64,000 nucleotides of DNA from Portulaca oleracea (lineage: Eukaryota; Streptophyta; Magnoliopsida; Caryophyllales; Portulacaceae). The notes beneath the pieces were generated by a model. The model was not told where the DNA came from and searched no databases. It saw nothing but the letters and a program-made list of their open reading frames with translations. Location: assembly GCA_029582165.1 (NCBI GenBank), contig CM055883.1, positions 17,144,501 through 17,208,500 of the forward strand, written 5' to 3'. Numbering within the stretch: the stretch's first letter is position 1; each line of letters begins with the position of its first letter. The position numbers were made by a program, and so were the translations under genes. Below, in pieces: positions 11,501 through 23,500 of the stretch.

Positions 11501-14500
11501 CTCAATCTAGTAGAAAAAATACTTATTAGATTTTTAAGCCCACAATGAAATATAGAACGACAACGTACTCCAGATAGTCTCACTAAAGTGAGGTTTAGGG
11601 GGATTTAAACGTCGGCAGTGTTCCCTATCGACGGAAATGTATGAAGAGACTGATTCTAGTAGACCTAAAAAAAAAGAACATTTTGGAAGAGCTCGGAATG
11701 AAATATAAAGATAAAACAAAGGAAAACATAAGTTTATAAAACTGTGTATCTTTAAAAATATATTAAATTATTTATAACTTTAGTAATAGTCATAGTTGCC
11801 AGGGTCGGGGATCGGTAGGGGTCGAGGATCGAAATCGGGATTGAAATGGGTAAATTTTAGAATCCCGGATCGATGGCGGTAGGTTAAGTAGGAATGGTAT
11901 TTGGGATCAGAATTCGCTGATAATTTTTTTTTGGATCGATAAATAAAAACATCCTCTAATTATAAGTTGGTATTTTTATTGAAGTACTGTTTTAAAATTA
12001 TTTATTAGTTTCAATTGTTACTTTTAAAATACTAGTATTTATTACTTTCCACATTTATAGACTATAGTCAGCGAGTGTGGTGCTGTTGGGCCCAGTGAGC
12101 TCTTTTTACTGGGCTCTTTTACTATGTGTGCAAGCAGCTTTTCATTCATAACCCTATCCCGCAGAAACCCTAACCCTACTAAGTCCCGCAGCCGATTCCC
12201 AAATGTCTCTCTACTGCAGCTTCTCACGCTATCCTGCCGGCCGGCGACTGATGGCCAGAGATATCCCTGCCGGTGGAGTTGCAACACCTTCTCGATCAAA
12301 AGCCCTCAATCTCTATTGATCCGGGAAACCCGGGGTCCTTCGAATGGATAAATATGGGAGGCCAAGGATCCACTAACTACTTAGGGTTTGAGAAAACCCA
12401 AATTTAGAACTCATAAAACTACACTAATTTTTAGGGTTTTGGGGTTTTGGAGATGAACAACAAACACAACAAGAATTAAAAGGGATATGGACAATTGTAA
12501 AGAGTAATCACTCACCCAATTGAACTAAGATGTTCAATCACTTGCACAAGGACCTTCCACAAGCAAAGAGTCTTGAAACACCCAAGAAATCTCACAAAGA
12601 GTGGAGGAAGAACACCCACTCACCAAGAAGAGAAATCACCAAACAATTTCCACCCAAAGGATTAGCTTTCATTGATTAGGGTTTGAAAACCAACAATTAC
12701 AAACTCTCCAAGTGAGAGGAATTTTGTGTCTAAATCTTAAACATTCATCAAAAGTCCATATCCCTTTTAGTTCTTGTTGTGTTTGTTGTTCATTTCCAAA
12801 ACCCCAAAACCCTAAAAATTAGTGTAGTTTTATGAGTTCTAAATTTGGGTTTTCTCAAACCCTAAGTTGTTAGTGGATCCTTGGCCTCCCATATTTATCC
12901 ATTCGAAGGACCCCCGGGTTTCCCGAATCATTTGGTATCAGAGCTTAGGATTAGAACTCATATTTGGGTGAAAAATTTCCTGATTTTTGTGGGTTTTGTT
13001 CTTGTTGATTTGAGCATTGTTCTTGATGTTTATGGATGCAAAACTCATACTTGATGATTGATATTGGTCCCTTGATGTTATAGGAGTGTTGGGATATAAT
13101 TTTTATCATTTAGGTCCAAGTATTTGTTGAGTATTGAGTTGATTTATTGAGTTGTATGTGCCTAGAAAATTAATTCTCTGTTTTGGCATTTTGGTGGTTG
13201 TTGGCATGTTTGGGATGACTTTGTTGTGAATTTTGGTACCCAAGTGAATGTTATACATTCCCTCTTGTTGTTGGAAGTGATTTGTGGAGGAATTTCATTG
13301 TTTGGAGATCAATTTGGGTTGCATTTGGGAAGAGTTCTTGGAGTGAGTTGGAGATTGAATATTTTGGGGTTTGGTGTTTGTTCATGCATCTTCCATAGAT
13401 GAAAATGGTTGAATTGGGATTTTGTTGGATAACTTGTTGTGGTTATTTGTGTGTGTGAGGTGGTCACTTGGTGCATGCTCATTGCCTTGGTGACTATTAT
13501 CCATTGTTGCTCATTATTGTCATTTCTTATTGCCGGATTCACCCCATCTTCCCCCACAAAAAAACAAAGCCTCGCAAAAACTCCACAAAAATTCCTTAGC
13601 TACAAAAGAACCCCAAAGCCTCATCCGAATGTATTTTCCTTAGCCCATCAATCCCCTCAAACTCCTCAAATGGCCTCGTCGTCTAGTCAAATGGGCGATC
13701 GAAAATTCCCTCTTCCACCCAACTCCCCTTCCAAAACCACTCTTGATAAGACTCTTCAACATATCATAGATAGTCAGGAAGTGATACAACGTCAAGTGAG
13801 CGATTTGAGTTATGTCGTGGCAAAATTGCAAATCAGTTCCTCGAGAAGGGTTCGTAATGATTATTGGAGATCTTATGGCGAATATTGAAGGTCCTATGTT
13901 GAACACCGTCGTGGTACTTCTACTCATGGGCCTAGAATTGGTGATCCTCATGATTGGAGAAAGGAGAAGAAGGCTCAATCATAGTCTTCTAGCAAGGGTG
14001 GTGCTCACTCTCGATATGAAGTTTCGTCCGAAGGAAGTCGATCTTTGAAGTCATCCAAACCATCTATTGAAGCTCGCGAAGATGAGAAGGAATACCTTAG
14101 AAAGCTCAAGGGTAGAAAATGCTTCAAGTGTAGAGAGTATGGTCACTACCAATCTCAATGTTCTACCAAGATGGTTGAATCGCCCTAAGCAAGTGTGATG
14201 GATGGTTCAGAATCCTCTAAGCCTATTGTAGAGACTCAAGTTCAAAAGGAAGAGGTCTTGGCTCCTAGGCGATCCCTAGTCATGACCAAGGATCCCCAGG
14301 ATGCTTCTCAGCGCGAAATGCTCTTCCATACCCGATGCACCATCAACGATAGAGTGTGCAAGATGATCATCGATAGTGGGAGTTGTACGAGTGTAGCATG
14401 TACTACTTTGGTGGAGAAGCTTCAATTACCCATTCTACCTCATCCCCAACCTTATAGCTTGCAAGGGCTTAAAGATGGTGGTCATCATCAGGTATCTCAA

Positions 14501-17500
14501 CAAACCTTGATATCTTTTTCCATTGGTTCTTACATAGATAGTGTTCTTTGTGATATCGTTCCCATGGATGCTTGTCATTTGCTCCTTGGAAGACTTTGGC
14601 AATATGATAGACATGCTATCCATGATGGTCATGAGAACACTTACTCCTTCTTGATGGGAAAAAGACGGATTGTGCTCACACCCCTCTCACCTACCCAACT
14701 CCATGAAAATCAAACCGTGGTGAGAAGTGAGAAGAGAGGCCTCCTCCACATGAGTGAAATACGGGATGAGAGTGCTTTGAGCGAAAGGAAGCCACATTTG
14801 GCTTTACTTTTGCGAAAAGGTAATCCTAGTGAGGTTGAGAGATCTATAGCTCCACAAAAATTTTCAACCTCCCTCCCTTGTCTCTCACTGTTACCTATAA
14901 CTCCTACCGATCTCTATACCATGAATACGAGCCTTGAGTTGTGTCCGATCATTCCCAGACTACCTTTTGGAGACGAGTTGCATGGCAACAAGTCCATAGC
15001 GTCACTCCCTAGCTTACTTCCTCAATCGAGATCGACCAAGAAAGAGGTATCTTCTACCGGCCTTGACCTTCACATCTCTTGTGACGACTACCTTGTGGCC
15101 TTCAACAAAATGATGAGCACTAGGCATGTGAAGGTCCCTCTTGATGATGAGTTGGTCCCTTTTTCCTTCCGAAGTTGCTACACCTTTACGAAGAAGGGGT
15201 TGATGAGTGTCACTTTGATCCGGCCAATGCGTTTTATTGAGTTGATTTTACATGAGCGGTCGATAAGATTTGAATTCACAAGAGTTAAGGACAACTCTTC
15301 TCCAACAAGGGGAGTCTGATCTATATTTCCTAGGGGTACCTCACTTCGGAAATAATGACAACGGAGGGTTCAAACTCAATTTTTCCCCAAACCGATTTGG
15401 GTCGCTTTTCGGGTCAACAACGTCCGTTTCGGGAGCCAAGGAAGGTTAGGAAGAAGTCAAGAGGGTCGAGTTCAAGCCAAGGGGCATTTTGGTAATTTCA
15501 CGAGGGACGAACTCGGGCCTATGGAACATCAAGGAGGAGCATGGGAGAAACTTGGACCGAAGGGGTTCAAACGGAACTAAGAAAAACCGGAGATGGAAAA
15601 AAGGAAAGCGAAAGAAAGTGGGCAAATTGGATGACAAGAAAAGACATGTCCTCACACTTTTGACCATAACTCATTCAATATAACTCCAATTGATCTGAAA
15701 TTTGGTGAGCTTATAGCACACACCGAGAGCTTTTCATCGATATATTATATAAACCCAAATCGGAGTTAAAACGAGAAAGTTATGCACGTTTGAAGTCGTG
15801 AGGAAAAGCGCCAGCGGCACGATCGTGCGCTGCGATCGTGCCATTCTTCCAGAAGGCACCGCACGATCGTGCCGAATGACAGCACGATCGTGCCATTTTC
15901 GAGCTTCGGAATTCTTTTTGGGGCTGTTTGAGTGGCACGATCGTGCCCCCATATGGCACGATCGTGTCGTTCCACTGCTGCAGCATTTTTGTCCCATTTT
16001 CATCCCTTTTATTTTGTTTTCCCCCTTCCTTTATATATACTTGTTTCCCCTCCATTAGAATAGACTTTTGATGAATGTTTAGGATTTAGACTCAAGAAAA
16101 TTCCTCTCACTTGGAGAGTTTGTAATTGTGGGTTTTCAAACCCTAATCAATGAAAGCTAATCCTTTGGGTGGAAATTGCTTGGTGATTTCTCTTCTTGGT
16201 GAGTGGGTGTTCTTCCTCCACTCTTTGTGAGATTTCTTGGGTGTTTCAAGACTCTTTGCTTGTGGAAGGTCCTTGTGCAAGTGATTGAACATCTTAGTTC
16301 AATTGGGTGAGTGATTACTCTTTACAATTGTCCATATCCCTTTTATTTTTTGTTGTGTTTGTTGTTCATCTCCAAAACCCCAAAACCCTAAAAATTAGTG
16401 TAGTTTTATGAGTTCTAAATTGGGGTTTTCTCAAACCCTAAGTATTTAGTGGATCCTTGTCCTCCCATATTTATCCATTCGAAGGACCCCCGGGAAACCC
16501 GGATCATCTACCTCGAATACACGTCAATTGGTTATTCAATTTTTAGATCTAGGGCTTTCGACTTTTCATTTGTCTTTTTCAAACTCAAGTGCCGGTGGCC
16601 GGAAATGGCGACTAGTGTCCAGCAAAACCCACCCTTGGTTTTGCAGCTTCCGTCATCCAAAAAGCCCTCAACTTCCACTACAAATGGCCACCAGTGTTAG
16701 TAACAATCGGATCGCTCAAATTTGGCGATCTAGGTCGCGATCCTCACCGACCTGGGGTGCTATCGATTTCGATTGGGATCAACGACCCCGGAACGGAGAT
16801 CGGGGGGGGGGGGTGACCGATATGGGTAACTATGGTAATAGTATAAAGCGGGAGATAAAAAAATATACGTAGGAAACAAAGATGAAATAAATATTATAAT
16901 TCATACAAAGGTTGAATTAATTACAAAATAAAAATTAAAAGAAAGAAAATAACAGATAGTTATATAAATGAAAAAACAAACTAAGATGACTTTTTAAGCA
17001 CAGAAATCGCCACAAATGTCTGAGGAACCAAATTGAACCTCTTGAGGTTCGAACTCTTGAACAAAAGATGCATATATACTCTCCTATCCAAGCAACTACC
17101 ATCCAACTGTGACATAAATTGTGCTTGACAATACAGAAATTACTACATATAGCTTTCTGGATCATAAGGGGTGCCGTGGCCCCCGCAACCCCCCCCCCCC
17201 TCTAGCTCTGCCCCTGTGGTTGATGTATAGGTGGTCCAGTATGTTGTTTCTGTTGCAGTCCTTTTTAAAATCATTCAGGTCGTCTCTAGACAATGCATAG
17301 TTGTTTTTCTGTCTTTCGTTTCACTTGTATGAAATGTTAAGCTGTGTCTGATGAGATTCTGAGTAAGCAGTTTTGTAATCATTTTTGGCAAAGCATTCTC
17401 TAGTAACAAAGTTCTTTTGAAACATTATAGGGCCTGGGAAGTCTTAATTATTGTAGCGACAGATAGTTTTAGACACACCTTTGAATGTTGTTAGATTGTC

Positions 17501-20500
17501 CTTTCTTTTTTGTAATCACAAAATTGTATGGCAGAGTCCCCAAGGGGGTTGCACACTTCCACCCATGTACAATGGGGGCAATACCAAAAATCATCATGCC
17601 ATTAAGCTCTCACGCATGATATTTTCTACAAAATCCATAAAAGTCTGGTGACATCCGACATGAAGTTATATGGTCCAACTACTCAAAATTCTGAAAAAGT
17701 AGAGCCTGAAATCTTGAATAGGCAAGGCTTTATGGTCTGGACATTTTAAAATAAAGAGCGAGACTGCGAGAGTGTTGGGAAAGGATTGGACACTAATAGT
17801 TAATTAGTTATACTCCCTCCATCCCAAATTATTTGTCCACTATGCCATTTTTGGATGTCCCAAGATTATGCCCACTTTCCTTAAATGGTAACGTTTATTT
17901 TATTGAAATTATTAAAATACCCTTAGTTTGAATTTAAAAAATATTTAAATATGAGAGGGAAAAGTATAAATAGTAGTTTTAAATTTAAAACTAAGGGTAT
18001 TATTAGTATTTTATTGCTAATTGAGATTAATTTATTGATTTTCCTTAAAATACATGCTAAATCAAAGGGGACAAATATTTTGGGATGGAGGGAGTATTAT
18101 ATTGCATGGATTATACATTTAGGGGGGGGGGGGGGTGCATTTTCTTCACCTAACTTGGAACTTTGCTTCCCTGACTGTTTTTCATGGTTAACTGTCTTAT
18201 GTTGGTTTGGAAAATATGAGATCGACAACAGAATTGCTTGTCCCTTGGGAGAATGTCAGACCTTTTATTTCTGAGTTCTTGAGGAAGCATTGTGCTTAAT
18301 GATTTATGACTGGCATTCTGAAGGAATTGAATATAAAACCCTAAAAAAAATCAATATTCTGTCTGCAGCAGCAAATTGCTCACTGAGGGTATCCCCATTA
18401 TGCTATCCACAGTTGTATATTTTCACAGATTAGCTTATATTAAATAAGAGGAATTAGACAGTATCTTCTGATTGTATAAATGATGTTCTGTCGAACAGAA
18501 AAACAAGGAGACCAAGAGCATGTATTTAGTTGTGGTACTGGCATGCTTATGTGCTAATGGGATCCCTACTTCCCAGGTATTCTCGGTTACATGATTTCAC
18601 CAATTAATCCTTGTGCATAAACGGTAAGCCCTATCTGCAGGGCTTATGCTATCAACTTTATCACCTAGCTGCAAACTTGAAACCAGGCATGGGCGGATCC
18701 ACCCTTTCGCCAAGGGTGTCCATGGACACCCCTAACCTCAAAAAATCCATGGGGAAATAATTTTGAAAGGGATTAAATTTGATACTAGTATTACGATTGG
18801 ACACCCCGTATAATGATCCAAAAAATCACGAATATCTGTCCAACTTAAAAGTTACACCTTAATTTCTTTTTTTAAATAAAAAATAACTTGGTTAGGGAGC
18901 TTAAAGTCCGAACTTTTTGTTTTTGTTGGCACCTCCATTGTTTAAACTAAGGGTATGTCAAATTTGTTGGAAGTTAATGTCAAAATTTGGGTAAGTTTTT
19001 GTAAGTTTGGAAAATGGGTAAATTTGAATAAATTTTATAAAGGTAATTATAAATAAATTTAGATAAATTCGAGTAACTTTAGATAAATTTATTGTAACTT
19101 TTACATACCTACAACTTGTGCAACTGATTGACAGACCCAAAGTCTTGTTTCTGACAATTGGAGAATGTCATGTTACGATTTGAAAAAGAAAACTTTGAAT
19201 GATGCTAATGATTTAAATGGCGAAGAGAAATTCAAGAAGGTAAGCTAATTAGAAAAAAATAATCATTTTCATATGGAGAACTAATATCCATGTTAATTAT
19301 GAATTTTATATTGATTGTTAAATGCTAATTTTGTTTACGTAGAACTATGAACATTTTCAATATTTGCTTAATATTTGTCATTCTCATTAGAGTCTTGCAT
19401 GTACTAATTGACAGTTACACTAAAGTTTGGCTATTTGATTGAATCTAGACTGAATTCTTATAAGATATTAGAAAATTTATTTTGAACTTACCTTTTAAAT
19501 TAATCTTTTTAAGCTAGTTTGTCACTAATTTCTTCATTTTTTGGAGCTCTACTATTTTTTTTTTTTTTTGGTCTAAGTTATTTTTTTTGCCATCTAATTG
19601 AAAGCAAATCAAAAAATTGTGAAGAAAATGATTAAGAGATAATACTCCCTAATAAATGTTAGTTAATATTAGTTGGACTCCCCTAACAAAATAATCTAGA
19701 TCCGCCACTCAGACCACAGAGGAATGCTTAGTAAGTGGACTTGCGGTAGTTCCTACATGAGATGTTTGTTTCAATTCATTTAGTTAAACATCTATGCTAT
19801 AGGTATAGTAAGCATCAACTTTGATCTGGGTTAAAGCAAAAAAGGTGAAGTTTGTTCAACACTACCATTTTTAATCACATTGCATCAATTAGTACTAATA
19901 GGTGTTTAATGTGTTTTGGGTTGGAAGAGTTGGTGGATAGCTTTGCTTGGGTCCCTAGGCCTGTCTTTGATGGGGATTAGTTGGGTCATAGTCCAACCAT
20001 CTAGTTTGAAGGATGTGTTGGTGGCGTGGAGGAGAAGAATGCAGAAACATTGGGCCTGTGGAGTTTGGAATTTGGTTTGTTGGCTTGTTGGCGGGATACT
20101 TGCATGGAGAGAACCATACGTATCTTTGAAGGCGAAACGTTGTCCATTCATGATTTCAAGCGGAGAATGTTGTGTAGTTGCAGTGATGTGCTCATGGGCA
20201 ATGGTCATTTGAATTTTTGGATTTTGTTGATAATGTAGGATGAAAGCTAAGTAGCTATTAATGGTGCCTCAAGTGTTGACCATTGCCAATATTCGTTGGC
20301 ATTACAATTTCCTCTTGTGCAGCACACATTCTTGGGAGAGACATCTCACATTAGACGGATGAGATGGACTACTTCTAGGGTAGCTTTTTAAATGCTTTGG
20401 GTGACTAATAATTTTTTCAAGTTTATTTAATTTGGGGACAAATTATGCGAATGGTTGATCTATAACAGACTTAACACAAGTCACTCCTAAATGAGTAACT

Positions 20501-23500
20501 AGTTAATTATATAGTTGCTGCAAAATAGCCCTAAAATATTTCTCATCTGGTAAGTAGGAAATGCTTTGCAAAGACCTACCACTGGAGTGAATCTATGGTT
20601 GGCAGTTGAGATTCTGGCTTAATGTGGTGGTGTTTATTATAATCTGGTGTTGGTGGGATCATAAAGACAGAAGATTCAGGGCTCTGGAGTATTGATGTTG
20701 GACACTCTAAAGAGCAATTCCTCACTGTGGCCGTTTTTTTTTTTTTGGCGTGTGTGTGGGGTTGTTCCCTAGGAGTCTGCTCTCAGAGCGTCCTAGATCA
20801 AATTTGGATTTACAACATCCGACATCAAATGTTATAGCAATTGCTGTCAGTATGTCCTCTGTCAAATTTTCTGTTGGAGTGTTCTACATCAAATCATTGT
20901 CAAATTTCATTATTGGGGAAGCTTCATTTTCGGTCTGGTAGTGGATTCTTCAATGAGGTCCTTATTCTGTATAAAGCGTTTCTAAATTCTAGTACATGAT
21001 GCAGCAGCTGGCATGTTGCATTTACTGAGGGGAAGTTGATTGCCCATGGCTTTAAGAAGTTGATTTCCTTTGTTCTTTTGTTTTATGACTATGATCATGC
21101 CTTCATTTTCTTTTATTTTTCTATTTATCTTTTCTAGTTTCCTGTTTTGTTTTGTTTTATTTATTTATTTGTTTGCTTGTTTTATTTTCTTTGCATTTTC
21201 TATTGTTTTTTTTTTGTGGGTTGAGGGGGGGGGGGTGTTCCTTTACAGGTCTGCGTTATTTTCCTGCTTATTATATTTTTCCTGTTCTGGAAGGATGGTT
21301 CTTATCATTTTCAGATCTTAATACTGAGTCAAAAGTCCAGATTGACTAAGGTTGATGATGAACTAAGCTATAGAGGAAGAGTAGAAGTATTCTGTATTAA
21401 TGTTCAGAATCTTGTTCTTTAGTGAATTGTGTTTATCATTTCACTGTGATGTATAAATCAGTTGGCTTAATTGACATGGTTGGCTGTGTTCCTGGCAGCT
21501 TGAGAAAGTCAATTTCGGGAAAATTTTCAGCTTCATATTGGTTGACTTAACCAGAATGTGTCCCTAAATTGTCGTATATTTCTGTTGTTTTTGAGTGAAG
21601 AAAGCTAAAGCTTTACAATCTAGGCTCGAATGGGGATATAGCCCGTGTACAGTAGTGAGCAAGGCTACATATTTCTAAGCATATAGGTGAGACTTGTAGC
21701 TTTGATTACATGGGAATAAATTTGTGCATTTGTAGTTCAGCATCATACTAATATCCATTCTTGTATAGGAGATGATAATAAAATACTGCACTTGGAGAGT
21801 CTTCCTAGTGTATTAAAGACTGTTGGCATGTTACTTGGCATCTGCTACTTGGTCTATTAGACTATTACTCATAGTCTTTCAAATTTCCTCTTATCATGTT
21901 TATGAACTTTGTTTTCTGATTGACTAATCCTGAATAATAAGACTATGCATTATACTTATCGGTAGGTGGCAAGCCAAGAGACATATGGAACTTTGGGTGC
22001 TATAGTCAGGAGCCAAACTGGAAGCAGACAAGTTGGTTTCCTTACCAACCGACATGTTGCAGTTGACTTGGATTATCCAAGTCAGAAGATGTTCCATCCT
22101 CTACCACCAAATCTGGGACCTGGGGTGTATCTGGGTGCTGTGGAGAGAGCAACATCATTTATCACAGATGATCTATGGTATGGGATCTTTGCTGGAATTA
22201 ATCCAGGTAACCTGATCCCAAATTGTAACACAATATATGTGGAGTGATGTTCTCCTTCAATGGCTCACATGGAATCACCATGATTTTCTTTATTTTGTTG
22301 ATTATTTTCTTTATTCTGTGGTGATTTATTCCTTCTGGAAATGGTGTCTTTGACTTGCTATAGACTACAGTTGAGGTTATTGTGTACATTTAGGGTTCCT
22401 GGCTTCCATTGAACCATACTGAGAATGTTATTGTTCGTTTCTTAACAGTTCCTTTCTCTTGTGGGCATAGATTGTAGATGCAAATTAATTAGGGAAATTC
22501 AGTTTCAGTCTTTCCGAAGAATCAGGATGTAGGGAAACATGTTGAAGGTTAGGAACCTGTTGTATTGTGATTACCTTCACCAAAAGAGTAGCCCATTACT
22601 CACTCATATGAAGCAAGTCAAGGATTGACAAACCTGCCTCTCTTCTGTGTGTATTATGGGGAAGACTGACTCTGCTTTTGTCGAATTGGCTTGATTTCTT
22701 GGCAGGCTCTGACCTGCTTTCCTTTATTATTCAGGCAATTTATTAAGGTATTCTGTGATGGTAACTCCCAATTATGCCCCTAGCTTGTACAAAAACTTAG
22801 GATTATTAGTACACTAGTCTCTAAGCATCATAATTAACTACTCCCTCTGTCCCAGAATCTTTGTCCACTTTGATTTGACACTCATTTTAAGAAAAATTAA
22901 CAAATTAATCTCAATTCATAACAAATACCAATAATACCGTTAGTTTTAAATTCAAAAATACTATTTATACTTTTCCCTCCAATATTTAAATACTTTTGAA
23001 ATTCAAATTTAGTATTTTCAATAAACAAAAGTTTCCATTTTAGGAAAGTGGACATAATTTTGGGACATCGAAAGTGGAATAGGGGACAAATAATTTGAGT
23101 AGAGGGAGTATTTAAACAACTAGTCAATTTCAAAGTCAAATCTTGTGATTCAATAGAATTATTTAGTTCTCATACAAATGATTAGACTATTTTTCTAGTT
23201 TTCAGAAATCATCAGAGTTTTCACTTTTGTTGCTTATATTGTGAGAGGCATAGAAGGAAAAATGATAATAGTTTGTGAAAATGGAAACCTTGCAAATAAT
23301 TTTGGAAGCAAATAAAATAGGATGGAGGGAGTATTAAATATTAGGAAAATTGGATCTTAGTGCACTCTATTTTAGGTCTTGGGATTGTAGTAAGCCGAAC
23401 TTTAAAATTGTATTATAGTAAACCAAATTATGATACTATCGGACTATAGTGCACTGCCACCGAGTTGGGGGAAACAAAAGTATGACAGATTTGACCACAA

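Larger units (their letters stand above)
12317..16506 (+). mobile_element. Rearranged chromovirus-type Ty3/gypsy LTR element
   Basis: Bounded by TGATCC at 12317 and GGATCA ending at 16506, with flanks TCTAT (12312-12316) and TCTAC (16507-16511), a near-perfect 5-bp target duplication. Order: inverted LTR part 12317-12755, direct LTR 3' end to 12930, primer-binding site, decayed gag, protease, C-terminal pol remnant, polypurine tract AAGGGGAG, 3' LTR 15317-16506. Reverse transcriptase, RNase H and integrase are deleted. Confidence 0.85.
11791..16834. mobile_element. Second hAT-type element, inserted in the first
   Basis: Ends CATAGTTGCC (11791) and GGTAACTATG (ends 16834) are inverted, with a perfect 8-bp target duplication GTAATAGT at 11783-11790 and 16835-16842. 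Removing the nested LTR element leaves about 850 bp. Its centre (12058-12316 plus 16507-16700) is GC-rich and unlike the termini, and looks captured. No transposase is present. Confidence 0.82.
11359..17216. mobile_element. hAT-type DNA transposon, outer shell of a three-level nest
   Basis: Termini CAGGGGCGGAGCCAG at 11359 and CTAGCTCTGCCCCTG ending at 17216 are inverted repeats. They are flanked by CGGTTGAT (11351-11358) and TGGTTGAT (17217-17224), an 8-bp target duplication with one mismatch, as expected for hAT. Its own sequence is about 11359-11790 and 16843-17216, so it is a small non-autonomous element interrupted by the element at 11791-16834. Confidence 0.8.
9620..21965 (+). other. 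Intron 2 (12,346 bp)
   Basis: Donor GTATTT, acceptor TTATCGGTAG. 9620-11350 is mostly AT-rich with no gene; 17217-17810 and 20250-21965 (including a T-rich tract near 21070-21230) also show nothing recognisable. The rest is nested transposons listed separately. Confidence 0.9.

Noticed and set aside
15734..16058. Several overlapping frames on both strands with HDRA-like or ARSC-like repeats
   Set aside because: They follow the GCACGATCGTGC palindromes of the LTR; every frame stays open because the word lacks stops.
10285..22725. Similar phrase GAATTGGCTT(T/G)ATTTCTTGGCAGGCT at about 10285 and 22685 as a cryptic exon or acceptor
   Set aside because: Includes an acceptor-like GGCAG, but flanking translations do not match the family, and the similarity is only about 40 bp.
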